A stretch of 64,000 nucleotides of DNA from Amphibalanus amphitrite. Lineage: Eukaryota; Arthropoda; Thecostraca; Balanomorpha; Balanidae. A model generated the notes under the pieces. That model ran no database searches. It was not told where the DNA came from and saw nothing but the letters and a program-made list of their open reading frames with translations. The stretch is from assembly GCF_019059575.1 (NCBI RefSeq), contig NW_024881620.1, positions 496,001 through 560,000 on the forward strand, given 5' to 3'. Shown here one piece after another: positions 25,496 through 36,600 of this stretch (position 1 is its first letter; each line of letters starts with the position of its first letter). Position numbers and translations under genes: made by a program.

Positions 25496-26440
25496 CTGGG
25501 AGAGATGTTATCTCCGTGGGTGGTTGCTGCCCGCGGTACATAAGTAGATTCGGAAGCTGATGAAGACTAATCATATTTTAATGCTAGCTGAACTACGAAA
25601 TGGTCGCCTAATCAGCGGCTCCGCTGGCCAACATGGTTATGTCCCTTTCGAAGCTAGTTCCATAGCGTTACAGATGCTCCTAACTATTATTTGATGGCTT
25701 CTAACGTCAGACGATTGGGCTGCCGCAGTTGACATTGCGTGATTACTGGGAGTACATTTTAACTGATTATCTGTTTACATGACACGAGCGCTCCTTTTTT
25801 GGAAATGGCCTGATATTTCACGAACTTAATGATTGTCCGTAATCATAAATAGTGCATTATTATAATTTATGAAATGCAGGTCACTTACGCGTCCATAGAA
25901 TATCAGCAGATTGTGAAAGCGTGATTGTCTGAGCTTGTTTGGTGCAATTTACTTAAGTGGTTCACCCTTCCAGCTCTTGTCTACTTCTTTTCCCCACGGC
26001 TCTATTCACCATTGCGTATCGCCATGTTCGCCGTTGTCCTTTCACGTGAACCACTACGATCACCTGGCTGCCCTAACTGCCCTTCCCCCAAATGCTTAGT
26101 CCTTCCATGCTTCTTTGGAGGGTATGTCCGTATTGCCCATGCCCATTCCCCCCCCCCCCATGTTCGCTGTACCTCTGACAGCCCCTCTCGCGTACAATCG
26201 GGGGAGTGGCGCGGCAGAGTGCCCGTCCGCCTGCCATTACTAAGGCGCGCACGTCCGCCGGCCCTCCGCGCCGACAGGCGACGACGGCGGCCGCCTTTTT
26301 GTGCCTCCCTATAGGGCGATGCGTCGCATGAGAGTGCGCCCGATAAGGCAGCCCTTCCGGCGGCTCGGCGCCAGACGTCGCCGTGTTCTTGTCCGTGCGG
26401 CACAGCGACGACATCCCAATAAAATAGCAGCAGAGTGGCC
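25496..26440. other. No gene seen
   Basis: AT-rich DNA to 25920, then a GC-rich stretch with a poly-C tract near 26150. The plus-strand open frame at 25925-26314 has no recognisable domain. Confidence 0.4.
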
Positions 26441-26696
26441 ACTCGGTTGTCCCACCACAACAGGCCGCAGACGGAGGTACCCTCGGTGGTCTCATTAGAA
26501 CAGATCGCAGACGGAGGTCCCCTCGGTGGTCCCACCACAACAGACCGCAGACGGAGGTCCCTCGGTGGTCTCATTAGAACAGATCGCAGACGGAGGTCCC
26601 CTCGGTGGTCCCACCACAACAGACCGCAGACGGAGGTCCCCTCGGTGGTCTCATTAGAACAGATCGCAGACGGAGGTCCCCTCGGTGGTCCCGCGG
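26441..26696. repeat. 40-bp minisatellite with 80-bp higher-order unit
   Basis: Two 40-bp subtypes alternate: one has GGTGGTCCCACCACAACAGA, the other GGTGGTCTCATTAGAACAGA. Each is followed by the same CGCAGACGGAGGTCCCCTC half. The A-B pair repeats about three times. Open frames across the array on both strands are artefacts. Confidence 0.93.
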
Positions 26697-29685
26697 GGTA
26701 GACCGCGGGTTTGGGCCCTCTCGGGTTTTTGGGTGTCGCTGGGTGGTCAGAGGTCCTTTAGAGTGGTCCCACCGAGGTGAACTACAGATGGACGTCCTCG
26801 TGATGGTGTGAACTGGCATTGAAGACAGTGCATTGTGCAAACATTGGACCAGGCAGACCGCGGACGAATGTTCTCAGTTCTGTGCTCGGAATCACCTTTT
26901 TCATTTCGCAGCTTTATGGAAATTGGTGAATGAAAGTTTTCATTCACTTAGGATTGATAAAAGGTGCTGCTAAACGTATTATGAGCATGTTTCATCGCGT
27001 GACCCAGGTCTTATTTTCTCTCCATTTGTTGACCAGCACAGATGGCGTGTTGCCCACATCCACGAAGCTCCTCGCTGCGCCTCAATTACATTAATGTTAG
27101 TTTCGTTTTTATTGAACTTTTATTGATACATGATTGTTCCATACCGTTTATCATCTAACACGCTCATATCGGTGCTCTTGAGATGGACAGCTCTGTGACT
27201 GGGCGGGATAAAAAGCCGTTTTCCACATCATGTAGTGTCTTCGATGCCAGGAGCTCCTATCATTTGGGGCTATTGTATGACTCTGCTAACTGGGGTCAGT
27301 GCTATTGCATGACCCACAGCGGTCAGGCTCCCTAATTTGTTTAACCACCAGACAATGTTCTGTGCCGCCATTACCGCTTTATTGCCGTTTCATGTAGCTT
27401 TTTGTGATAAGGGCCAGATAAAGTAAGTCCCGATCGTACTTGTACACCAGTCTACGATTAACATAATAGTTGGGATAAGATAGTGGCTAGCGAATGTAAT
27501 CCATTCGTTTATAGTTATGGCCCATAAATATTGTTGCTTAAGTGATCGAAGGCCGGCGAGTTTTGTTGCATTAACTGATAAATAACAACTAATGATGGTC
27601 GCTGTCTATTTTACGAAGGTTTGTGGCATGCAGAAATATTTTACATAATCTGTTTAGAAGTTTTTCGAAAGCCAATAGTTAAAAGAGATTTACATCATAG
27701 TGATAGTCGCTGCTACACTAAAAATATCTTTCTGACATTTAGGCAACGAGTGCCTTAAGTGCCAACCAGTCACTCAGTTTCAAGTGAGCTCTGGCTGGCT
27801 CCAAACTGTGCTGCTTCATAAGGCATAAACGGCTTTCGATAATGGCCTTTTGTCAAATAAACCATTAATAACAATGTCTCTTTGTTCTAAAATGAGTTAG
27901 CGATGATCGATGATTCACCTCCAGCGTCACTTTTAGTTTTCAATAAACAGCCAAACTCAAATGCAATAAACTCATCTAGCATTAGATGCCGAGAATGAAA
28001 TATGTTAGCCTTGATCGTACCAATGCCTATCAGATATGATAGATAAGCGCCTGCCGTATTATTATTGGAAGAAAACAAACTTAATTGCGAGGGGAGTCTG
28101 CGAGACGATTCATTTGCAGCCTTTAGATCAAGATTCCACCACCGGTTGAGGCCCTCGTTGCGTGACTGAAAACATCGCGATCGCGTCGGATCAGATAATC
28201 GAACTCTGACTAGATACACGTTTCTGAAATAAAAGCACGATACTTAGCCGAATAGCTCGGCCATCCGATTACCTGCCTTCGTCACGGCGAACAAGGCGCT
28301 GAACTAATTCGTTCAGCCAAACGGCCATCGCCGCTGAGAGTTTCTCGCTGAGGTGCGGACATTATGGGTGCTTTGGCGATGGGCGCTCGGCATCTGGGCG
28401 GGTCGTAGCCAGCTGTTGGCGGCCCAACCCAAATGAGATGTGTATCTTTACAGCGCACTGAGCCCGGCCGGCGTGAGCCATACCAGCCGCATGGGGGGCT
28501 CTCATGCGCACCCGACATGCAGTTTCGACCTCACACCAAGCTTCGCAAGTGTCGCAGAGAAGGCTGTTAGCCAAGTAGGTGCAATACCTACTCGTAGGTG
28601 AAAGGCTAAACGTTTTTTGTCTGCATTGTTTGCTCCTTGTTAACCAACGTCATCAGATCATCTTTTGCACGTTTCTCTGTCTGAAATGTGTCTAAGGTTT
28701 CTTTTAAGGACATGATGTGAAGTTTGTTAATGTAATAAGTGAATGAGGACTAATGTTGGTTTAGGGTTTGTTACCTACATGCATAATATTTCAATGAAGT
28801 TTCGCATGGGAACTATGGAAGGTTGGCGACTTTATGCAGACGAATTACGTTTCGCTGAATTTCGAATCTGATCTCCTGAGCTGGTCCAAAGCACATTTGC
28901 ATCGGTTTTCGCTCATTGTTTCTCAACGCATTTGAGTTCAATAAGTAGCCACCATGGTACGGCAAATCATAAGAATCTGGCGTCTAAGATTCTGAGCACC
29001 CGAGAGTCGGATGTCTACGCAGTAGTTCCATGTAGAGTTATGTGCGCACGTGCGGCCGCTTTTTGCTGGCGCGGGCCGCTGCGCCGGGGGTAGGCGATCG
29101 GTCTGCCGCTGCCGGGAGGCCGTGTCAGCCCGTCATCAGCTGTCAGCTGGGACGGCTCACCCGTCAGATCGCCGTCAGATTCGTCACCAGTCAACCGCGC
29201 CACGCATCGATCGTTCACGCGTGAGCGTTTTTATACGGTGGAACGACAGCGGCTCGGCCCGGAGCTATGGTGTTTGACGGGATCCGGCGGGGGTTTAGGG
29301 TAATCTGGGTCATGTGAGAACCGGCGCTCAAGTGGGCTGTCACCTGTCGGGGATGTAATTGTGTGTGGTTTTTTTGTGCCCTTCAGTGAACTTGTGACGT
29401 TAATGGACTTATGTGGCTTGGTTAAGATGGTTTTTGTTTTCGTTGTAAGATCATGACAATAACGTTTGACAATAATCAAACCAAGAAAGACATCGGAGTT
29501 CTGTGGTTATCTTTTACCGTTCTTATCTCATATCTTCATCAAATCTTGAAACAGAATGCGTGACTTTGGATCATGAACTGCGCAAATTATTCGCTGGCAT
29601 TTATTTTATGGGAACCATTTATTTTTGTGTTTGAAACAGGGCTATCTTTAGCCTGTTCCTTTAACTTCAGACTTTTTGAAGCATT
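26697..29685. other. No gene seen
   Basis: Mostly AT-rich DNA with GC-rich patches at about 28270-28520 and 29040-29280. Minus-strand open frames at 27887-28219 and 28282-28574 lack any recognised domain. Confidence 0.4.
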
Positions 29686-30611
29686 TTAACCCGCGAGTTG
29701 CTGGGGGGGGGGCGTTAAACGCCCCCACTTTTTTCGCCGGGCCATAGCATAAAAACGGCGCGCCGCAGGCGCGCCAAATTTTGGGTACCTGTAGGGAATT
29801 GATTGAAGTTTATTGTGACAAAGTTTAAAAAAAAATCGGTCGGAAAATTTTTGAGACATCAAGGTTTTAGTGACGTCATGATTTCTGAGTTTTCGACCAA
29901 AAACGGCATATGTTCAAAAAATCATATAAAATCACAGAATAGACATACAGACATGCCGTAAATGCCATTAAACTGCCAATACCATGAACAATCAAATGGC
30001 TATCTTCGATTTTTGATTATCGCTCCGCATTTTCCAAAATCTTGAACTGAATCTTTGCAATTTCTCGTGACTACCTCACGACCATGATACATGCATTTCT
30101 TAAATTTAACTTTTTGAGCCAAACGCGTACACATATGATAAAATGAATGTCACCATCGTGTTCTACGACCCAAATTACCCATAAAACATGTGTCACAGGC
30201 TGCGAATATCAGTTTTGATTTTCGGGGATATGTGCCTACCCGGTTGACCTGACCTTGACCCTGACCTATGCTTGACTGACCCCTACATGAAGCTGACACT
30301 CTTGTAGGCCTTATATGATGGATTGTGCACCGTTTTGACAGAGTTTATGACGAGAGGCGCCCATTGCGAAGTCCTGAAGTCCATGCTACTGAAAGCCCGA
30401 TTTCAGGTGTTTGACCTGACCTTGACCCGACCTCTGACCTCAAAATTCAACTTTAAAGTACTCATCTGAAGCGTCTCGTCGCGTTCTTTCGTTTGCCGCC
30501 TCGTGCGTTTCGCTGCGCCTATTGGTTCGCGAGTTATCGGCTGGGGGCGTTTAACGCCCCCCCCCCCAGCAAACGGTGGGTGGCGAAATACCCCAGCAAC
30601 TGCCGGGTTAA
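29686..30611. mobile_element. piggyBac-type MITE with TTAA duplications
   Basis: A 918-bp element (29690-30607) is flanked by TTAA on both sides (29686-29689, 30608-30611). Its ends are inverted: the left starts CCCGCGAGTTGCTGGGG and the right end read backwards starts CCCGGCAGTTGCTGGGG. Just inside both ends is the palindrome GGGGGCGTTAAACGCCCCC or its complement. TTAA duplication with ends starting CCC is the signature of the piggyBac superfamily. No transposase frame exists, so it is non-autonomous. Confidence 0.85.
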
Positions 30612-33600
30612 ACGGCACGTTAACACCTGCCATTTCATCTGAAACCGACATCGACTTACAGCCCGTCCCATTCAGTCACGGCGGCTTAAATGCGCCCGCA
30701 ATAAATGGCAGCGCCTCACCGCAACTCCGACCCGCGGCGCGGTCGTCCAACGACCTCCTAGGTCCTTACGGCGCGGCGGCTGGTAAGGCTGACCACTGCC
30801 GCAGTAACAACCGACCCTCCTTCCCTGGTGGCTGAGAGACCGCCCCTGCTCGGAGCGGCGCCACAAACGCGCGGTCGGCACGCAGCGCCTCCCGGCGCCC
30901 GGCACCCTGCGCCTACATCTCCCACGGCGGCGCGCAGGGCCCGAAGCGACATCCTCATACCCGCCCACCTGCTGACGCGACTCCGCTGCCAGCCAATTTG
31001 CGTTCGAATGCCGCCCCTCACCCGCACCCTCCGTGGTGCAAACGACACCTGTGTAGGAGCGTGTGTCGGCCTCGGAGGGCGCCGACGCCGAGCAGCCGCC
31101 ACCCCAACTCCGGGCGCGGGGAATGTGCACAATTCAGGGCGCAGGTGAAATGTGCATAGAGATGGGAATGAGTAGCGGGAATAAGAGCGCGGAGCTGGCG
31201 AGAACGAAGGGGAGCGCTGGGTCAACGATGCAGGGTCGGCGTGGTGGTCCGGGTGCAGAGCGGACCGTACCGGGCCTGCTCGGCCGATTTGAAGGTTAGA
31301 ACCAAATCAGGGCACCAGTTTGTGGCGTGCCGCGTAGGGGCGTGAGGTTATTGTAAGGAAGATTGAAGGTTAACACTGAACAATTTTAGGAAATTGATGG
31401 TAAATACCTTTTGAAATGAATGTTTGTGTCGTTATATTACGGTATAAAGTGTCAAGCAAGGTTCAACGGATTGGACTATACGCGCTTATCTGACAGTATT
31501 AACAATGCAAATTACCCAGCACCGCTCCTCGTATTGTCCGGCGCCCGGTAGCAGCCCACCCACGGAGAGTCTAATTCCCCACGCACACAGTAGCGGCGGC
31601 GGACGATGTTCACACCGCGGCAGGTCATGTCGGGGTCACAGGACCGTCTGGGAACGGCCGTGACACAGTGGTAGTGCGGGATGTAGGCACAAACTACATA
31701 CAGGAACATTACACTTCGGTGTGTGAACCTGGTGTGTACTCATCTGTGTAGCTTCTGCTCCTACAAATGGAAGTGTGTAACAACACTGAACGAAAGGCTG
31801 CAGCACGCTTCAAGATAGGGCCGTATCTCAGTCTTGGAAATGAAGTTGTGCTGTTTTAATGTTGCATTTTACAAGTATACCTACCTTACTTGAATCTATA
31901 AGTGTAGGCAACGATTTAAACACTTTGAAGCTGCGGCAATCTCGAGCGCCGCGGAATTGCTGTTTGTTTTGTTCAGACAAGACAGGGTATTTTGCTTGAG
32001 GAGTTTGTTAAGGAGCGCTGTTTCGTTAAGTTTTGTTAAGCGCTTCTGATAAAGCTTTGTAAATATCAATGTGGTGCATGTGATAGTGCATTATGGAACT
32101 GCCCCATTACGAGTATTCTGATTCTATGTAGACATTTGCAAACAATAAATCGTATATCGCTGTGTGAATGAATCGTTTTGTGGATTCAATGCCGACGGAT
32201 CCATAATGGCCTTTGTCAGTTCGATGACAGTCTCTTGCTCCAAACAAATAGCCTCTTCAGAGGTGGCTAATCAGCAAAAATCTGCGCTCAATCTCTGTCA
32301 GGAAGCTCAGTCTCGCTGATATCGGTTACATGATGCGGTCTTATATCTGCTGGGTGTTTGGACTCGCAACAAACGCACGTCATATGTTTGAAAAATGAAC
32401 TTTAATTGCTCACAGTGTTGGTATAAAGCCGCCACACAACGGTATCCATTACCCAAGTGGCTATCGTGTATGGGAGGTAGCGAATCGTGTAAGTCATGCC
32501 TTTTGTTGACGTGATGGAAAGCTGAGACATCGCTGAATTCTGAACGGCCACGAACAATGCCGTGAAAAATCGAATTGTAATTAATGGTCATCAAGCAAAA
32601 TACCTTGTCAGAAGGCGCATTCATTTGCATTACTAATGCATTCACGCTTTGGACTAACTAGGAAACGAGCGAAATGCGAGAAATTTACATTAATCTTGGT
32701 GAGGATGGCTGACGAAGCGTGGCGTGTGAGGAGACTGTGAATTCAGTGCGGCGCCCGGGACCGCCCCATCGCTACGTGGCCCTGTCACGAGCCGTCCATC
32801 GGACGGGAAGCGTGGGCGAGGAGAAGGGCGGACCCCGAGATTTGACCAAATCCGTGGAGCCACCCGCCCTTCCCAGAGATTCCACTTGAAGTGGATTGGT
32901 ATGCATCTATAGGAAGTGAGATTCTAGCGCCCCGGTCGGTGATGAAGTATTAAGGAATTGCTGTTTTTACCCGGAATCGTTTGAGGCAGTTTCTTGCTCT
33001 AGTTTTACCATCAGCCTGAACCAGAAATAGGTTGACAACTCCAACTGAACTAAGAGCCATCGTAGGAGGCGCCGACCAAATATTGATATTCGGAGCATGA
33101 ATGATTTACGATCAAACTACACATGTTCAGTAGCCGAACATGTTACGTGCATAATGCGGGAAAGTCATAACCTTCTACGCCTCGGCACATGGCACATGCC
33201 TCACTGGGAAGACGAGCACCATCAATCGCCACGCCAACCGGCGTCTGTCTGCCCCATGGCCGTCTCAAGCCGGGACGCTGTTGTCCCAGGCTGGACCTCA
33301 GCCCACTCCGTGACATGGCGGCGCGGTCTCTTTGATCCCCCGGGCTCCTTCCGGTCCACGGTGTCGGGTGGACCACCCACGGCGCCTCACGTGCACCAGT
33401 GGTCCGACGGTCTCTGTGATGTTTGTGCAGTGTTTGCCTACGCAGTGTTTGTGTTAACTTGGGTAAATGTGTGGATACGGTGATTGGACGTTTACTGTTC
33501 ATCAAGTACCTAGAGGTCGGTTTGGTATCGGATTCTGCTGTGTGATCGCGTTAGTCTGTTTTGCATTGAAAGTCATGTACACCAATGTTTTGCATGGCTC

Positions 33601-33637
33601 GTTAACACCAAATGTGACGTTGTTTCCTGCGTTTCAG
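30612..33637. other. No gene assigned; upstream of the first recognised PARG-like exon
   Basis: A strongly GC-rich island (30680-31290) has open frames on both strands but no domain. The remainder is AT-rich with a GC patch at 33190-33400. Exons encoding the N-terminal part of the PARG catalytic region would be expected upstream of 33638, but I could not recognise them. Confidence 0.4.
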
Positions 33638-36600
33638 CTGGGACCGTTGAACTCGATCGAAGGTTCATCGCCTCGCTGGTGGCCAACTGTTTCTTCAGCA
33701 CCTTCCCGAAGCGGTCGGCCATCTCGCACCCGACACTGCTCGATGTCAACTTCTCCGCGTTCTTCTACTACTTAAACAGGTCGGTGCACTCTGGCTGCCA
33801 TGATCTCTTATAGACACCTGCTGAATGAGTTTTGACTTGATTTGGCGCGCATGTAATGCTGTTGCATATTTGTAAGTGCAATAGTTATATGTAAAAGAAA
33901 GGTATATTGGCACTGGGGTATACAAATCAAATGCCTCTCCAGATCTTAAGTTCCACTTTTTGTATCGGCTAATGCCCTTATTTTCTGTTCTATTTTCTAT
34001 TTTTCTAGTCTATTTTTTCTATTTTTCTATTTTCTATTTTCTATTTTTCTAGAGTCTATTTTTAACTCCATTGGTCCTCGGTAGCGGTCTAATTATGCAA
34101 AGTGCATCATTATGCTCCACCGAGGAAATCGCACTTCGATATGGGACCATGGTAATTGACAATTAGTCTGGGCTAGTTTGGGCCATAGCTGCCGAATAGA
34201 TTGCCAATTATTCATTGATAATGATCTGAGTCATCTCAGTAGGAGCTTATCTGCACGCATATCAGCTTCACAGGACATAATGGCTTTCGCGTGTAGGTAC
34301 AGTGGGTCTATTTAAGATCTCCAGAGCCACCACGTGGCGCTACGGTCGGGGTAGGGCGAGTCCAAATCCCGAGGGAAGTGAGGTCACCGGTCATTGTGGG
34401 GGCAGGAGGGAGGGGGAGTGACGCGGTATCACGGCGCATGGGGCGTGCGTAACTGCGTAGCGCCGGGAGTGGGCCGCCCAGGGCCGCCCGCCACTGCGCC
34501 GAGGCTGAGGGGAGGGGATGATGGCTGCGGGTGCGTTCACTCCGGTATGGTGGTATCCTGTTCATGTGGAACCGGCAAGAACGCGACTGAAGGGAATCAT
34601 TATCTCAAACAAACGGGCAAGCCAGAGGCAGCGTCAGTTCCAGCCAAAATGTTGAACAATGATAATTGAAACAATCTAGGACGTATTCATAGCATGCAAC
34701 TTTTCAGTCGATAGTTGCATGATGCTTTTCATGATGCATGCTGAGGCTTTTCTAAACTGTTATTTGAGTTAGATATTTTTCATTTGGCACGTTCAGTTTT
34801 GGTGGGTTTTATCGGGTCGAAAAGAATCAGAAAAGAAAAAAGAGTTGAAATGGCTCCAGACAAATGACCAAAAATATTTTCCTAAAAAATGAAACTTAGC
34901 TAAACGTTTATAAGCGATAATTTTGACTTTTGGGGAGGATATTGGGGAAAGATATTGGGGAAAGATGTCATCGTGCTTAGCTGAGTTGCAGTAGAAGGAA
35001 AGGTTTTGGTTGTGTCTAGATAAAACCAGACCCGGGAGTGGGGCTCGAACTCACGACATCGCGTTCAGCTCACAGGTTACTCAACCTCAACGCTACGAGC
35101 ACCTATCGCCCTGCGCAGCTTGCTCAGTGTTTCGGCTAAAGTTCGGCCAAAGTGTCTGACGTCTGTCAATGTCACGAGGCGAAACCCCAAGGTAAATGTC
35201 CGTCCCGGTAGCTCGGTCGGTAGAGCGTTGGACTCCATGTGCCATGTGGTGAAGGCGCACGTCCCGGTTGCAAAAGTCCGGGTTCGAAACACGACGTGTG
35301 CTTGACGTTTTTTAGCCTCCTGACGGGTATGGTTGTGGTTGGTGGCAGGCCGCTGCCAGGCGAAGTCAGCGAGGGGACCGGCCGTGCGCGGCTATGTGCG
35401 CACGTTAAAATTTGGACTCTAAACCACAAACCATTTTGCCATAGACTAAACCTCAAAACCATAGTCTGCAATAGACCAGTATAGCGCCTTTTGGGGCGAC
35501 TAACGGAGCGAGCGAGGGGGTGAGTCTTGCACGTGCGAAATTTCGAGGGGGTACCTCCAACTGACTTGTGCACGGCACCCTACTGACCGGTTTCTAGCGA
35601 TGTGCCAAATTTGAGCACAATCGGCCCAGCCGTTCTCGAGATCTGGGAGCGGCACCCTGCACGTGCGCGCGTGCAAAATGGGTCCCAACTGACTTGTGCA
35701 CGGCACCCTACTAACCGGTCCCTAACTGTGTACCAAATTTGAGCGCAATCGGTCGAGCCGTTCTCGAGATCTGGAAACGACCCCTGCACGTGCGCACGTG
35801 CAGCAGCACCCCAACTCTGGCTCATGGATATGCAGTGCCTAGTGGGTGCCTACCTACATGCCAACTTTCAGCGCAATCGGCCAAGTAGTTACCGAGATAT
35901 CGCAACAATTACCAAAGTGACAGCTCTTCGTTTTGCACGTGGCACGTGCATAAGGGGTCACCCACATGCATCGGGAATAGTCCAGTACTTGGTAGAAGGA
36001 ATGAAGCTACCCTACAAAATTTACCGCATGTAAATCGGTAAAGTGGTTGCTGAGATATAAGCCTCGCAAAAGCGTCCGCACGGCCGGCCGGCCGCCGGCC
36101 GGCCGGCCGGCCGCTCATACTCAGAAATTTCCGTTAATCTAAGGAAAGACTTCGCTCGCTTCGCTCGCTCCGTAACCAGGAATTGCTTGATCGGAGGGTA
36201 GATGGCAGGTTTCAACGCTTAACAAGCTCAGCTTAGCGGGGACTCTGTCCTTGTGACTCCTTCCATTCAAAAGGTTCGGGCCAAATTTATATATTAAAAA
36301 AGGGGGAGCCGAACCAGGTTGGGCCGAGTAGAACCAGGCTGGACCGGGGTCATGCATGCAATCATGGTCAGACAAAACAGAAGTTAATTTCGGGTCAAAT
36401 ATTTTTATTAACTGATCTTATTGTTTTTTAGCTTACACGTAAAATAACTTTTAGCTTTTTATAACTCGATACTTCATGCACAGAAATGTGGCGTTCGTCC
36501 ACTTTTCCTCATCGTCTCTTAGCGACTTGATTTCATGTGGTGGCGGAACGGGGGGGAGGGGGGCATCGGGTCACCGTGCCCCCGTTTGATTTTGGCATTT

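Noticed and set aside
26002-26701. Long overlapping frames on both strands
   Set aside because: They are produced by the 40-bp minisatellite and GC-rich DNA.
30672-31225. Arg-rich 150-codon minus-strand frames
   Set aside because: GC-rich composition keeps several frames open on both strands; there is no domain or exon structure.
35202-35305. Functional tRNA gene
   Set aside because: The D-arm and B box are good, but the T stem does not pair and the middle is too long; a SINE head fits better.
35500-35825. Small proteins with repeated CAQIW and VGCRAQVSW motifs (also 51890-52236)
   Set aside because: The motifs come from the duplicated modules of the 670-bp element read in frame; there is no conserved start, and reading frames shift between modules.
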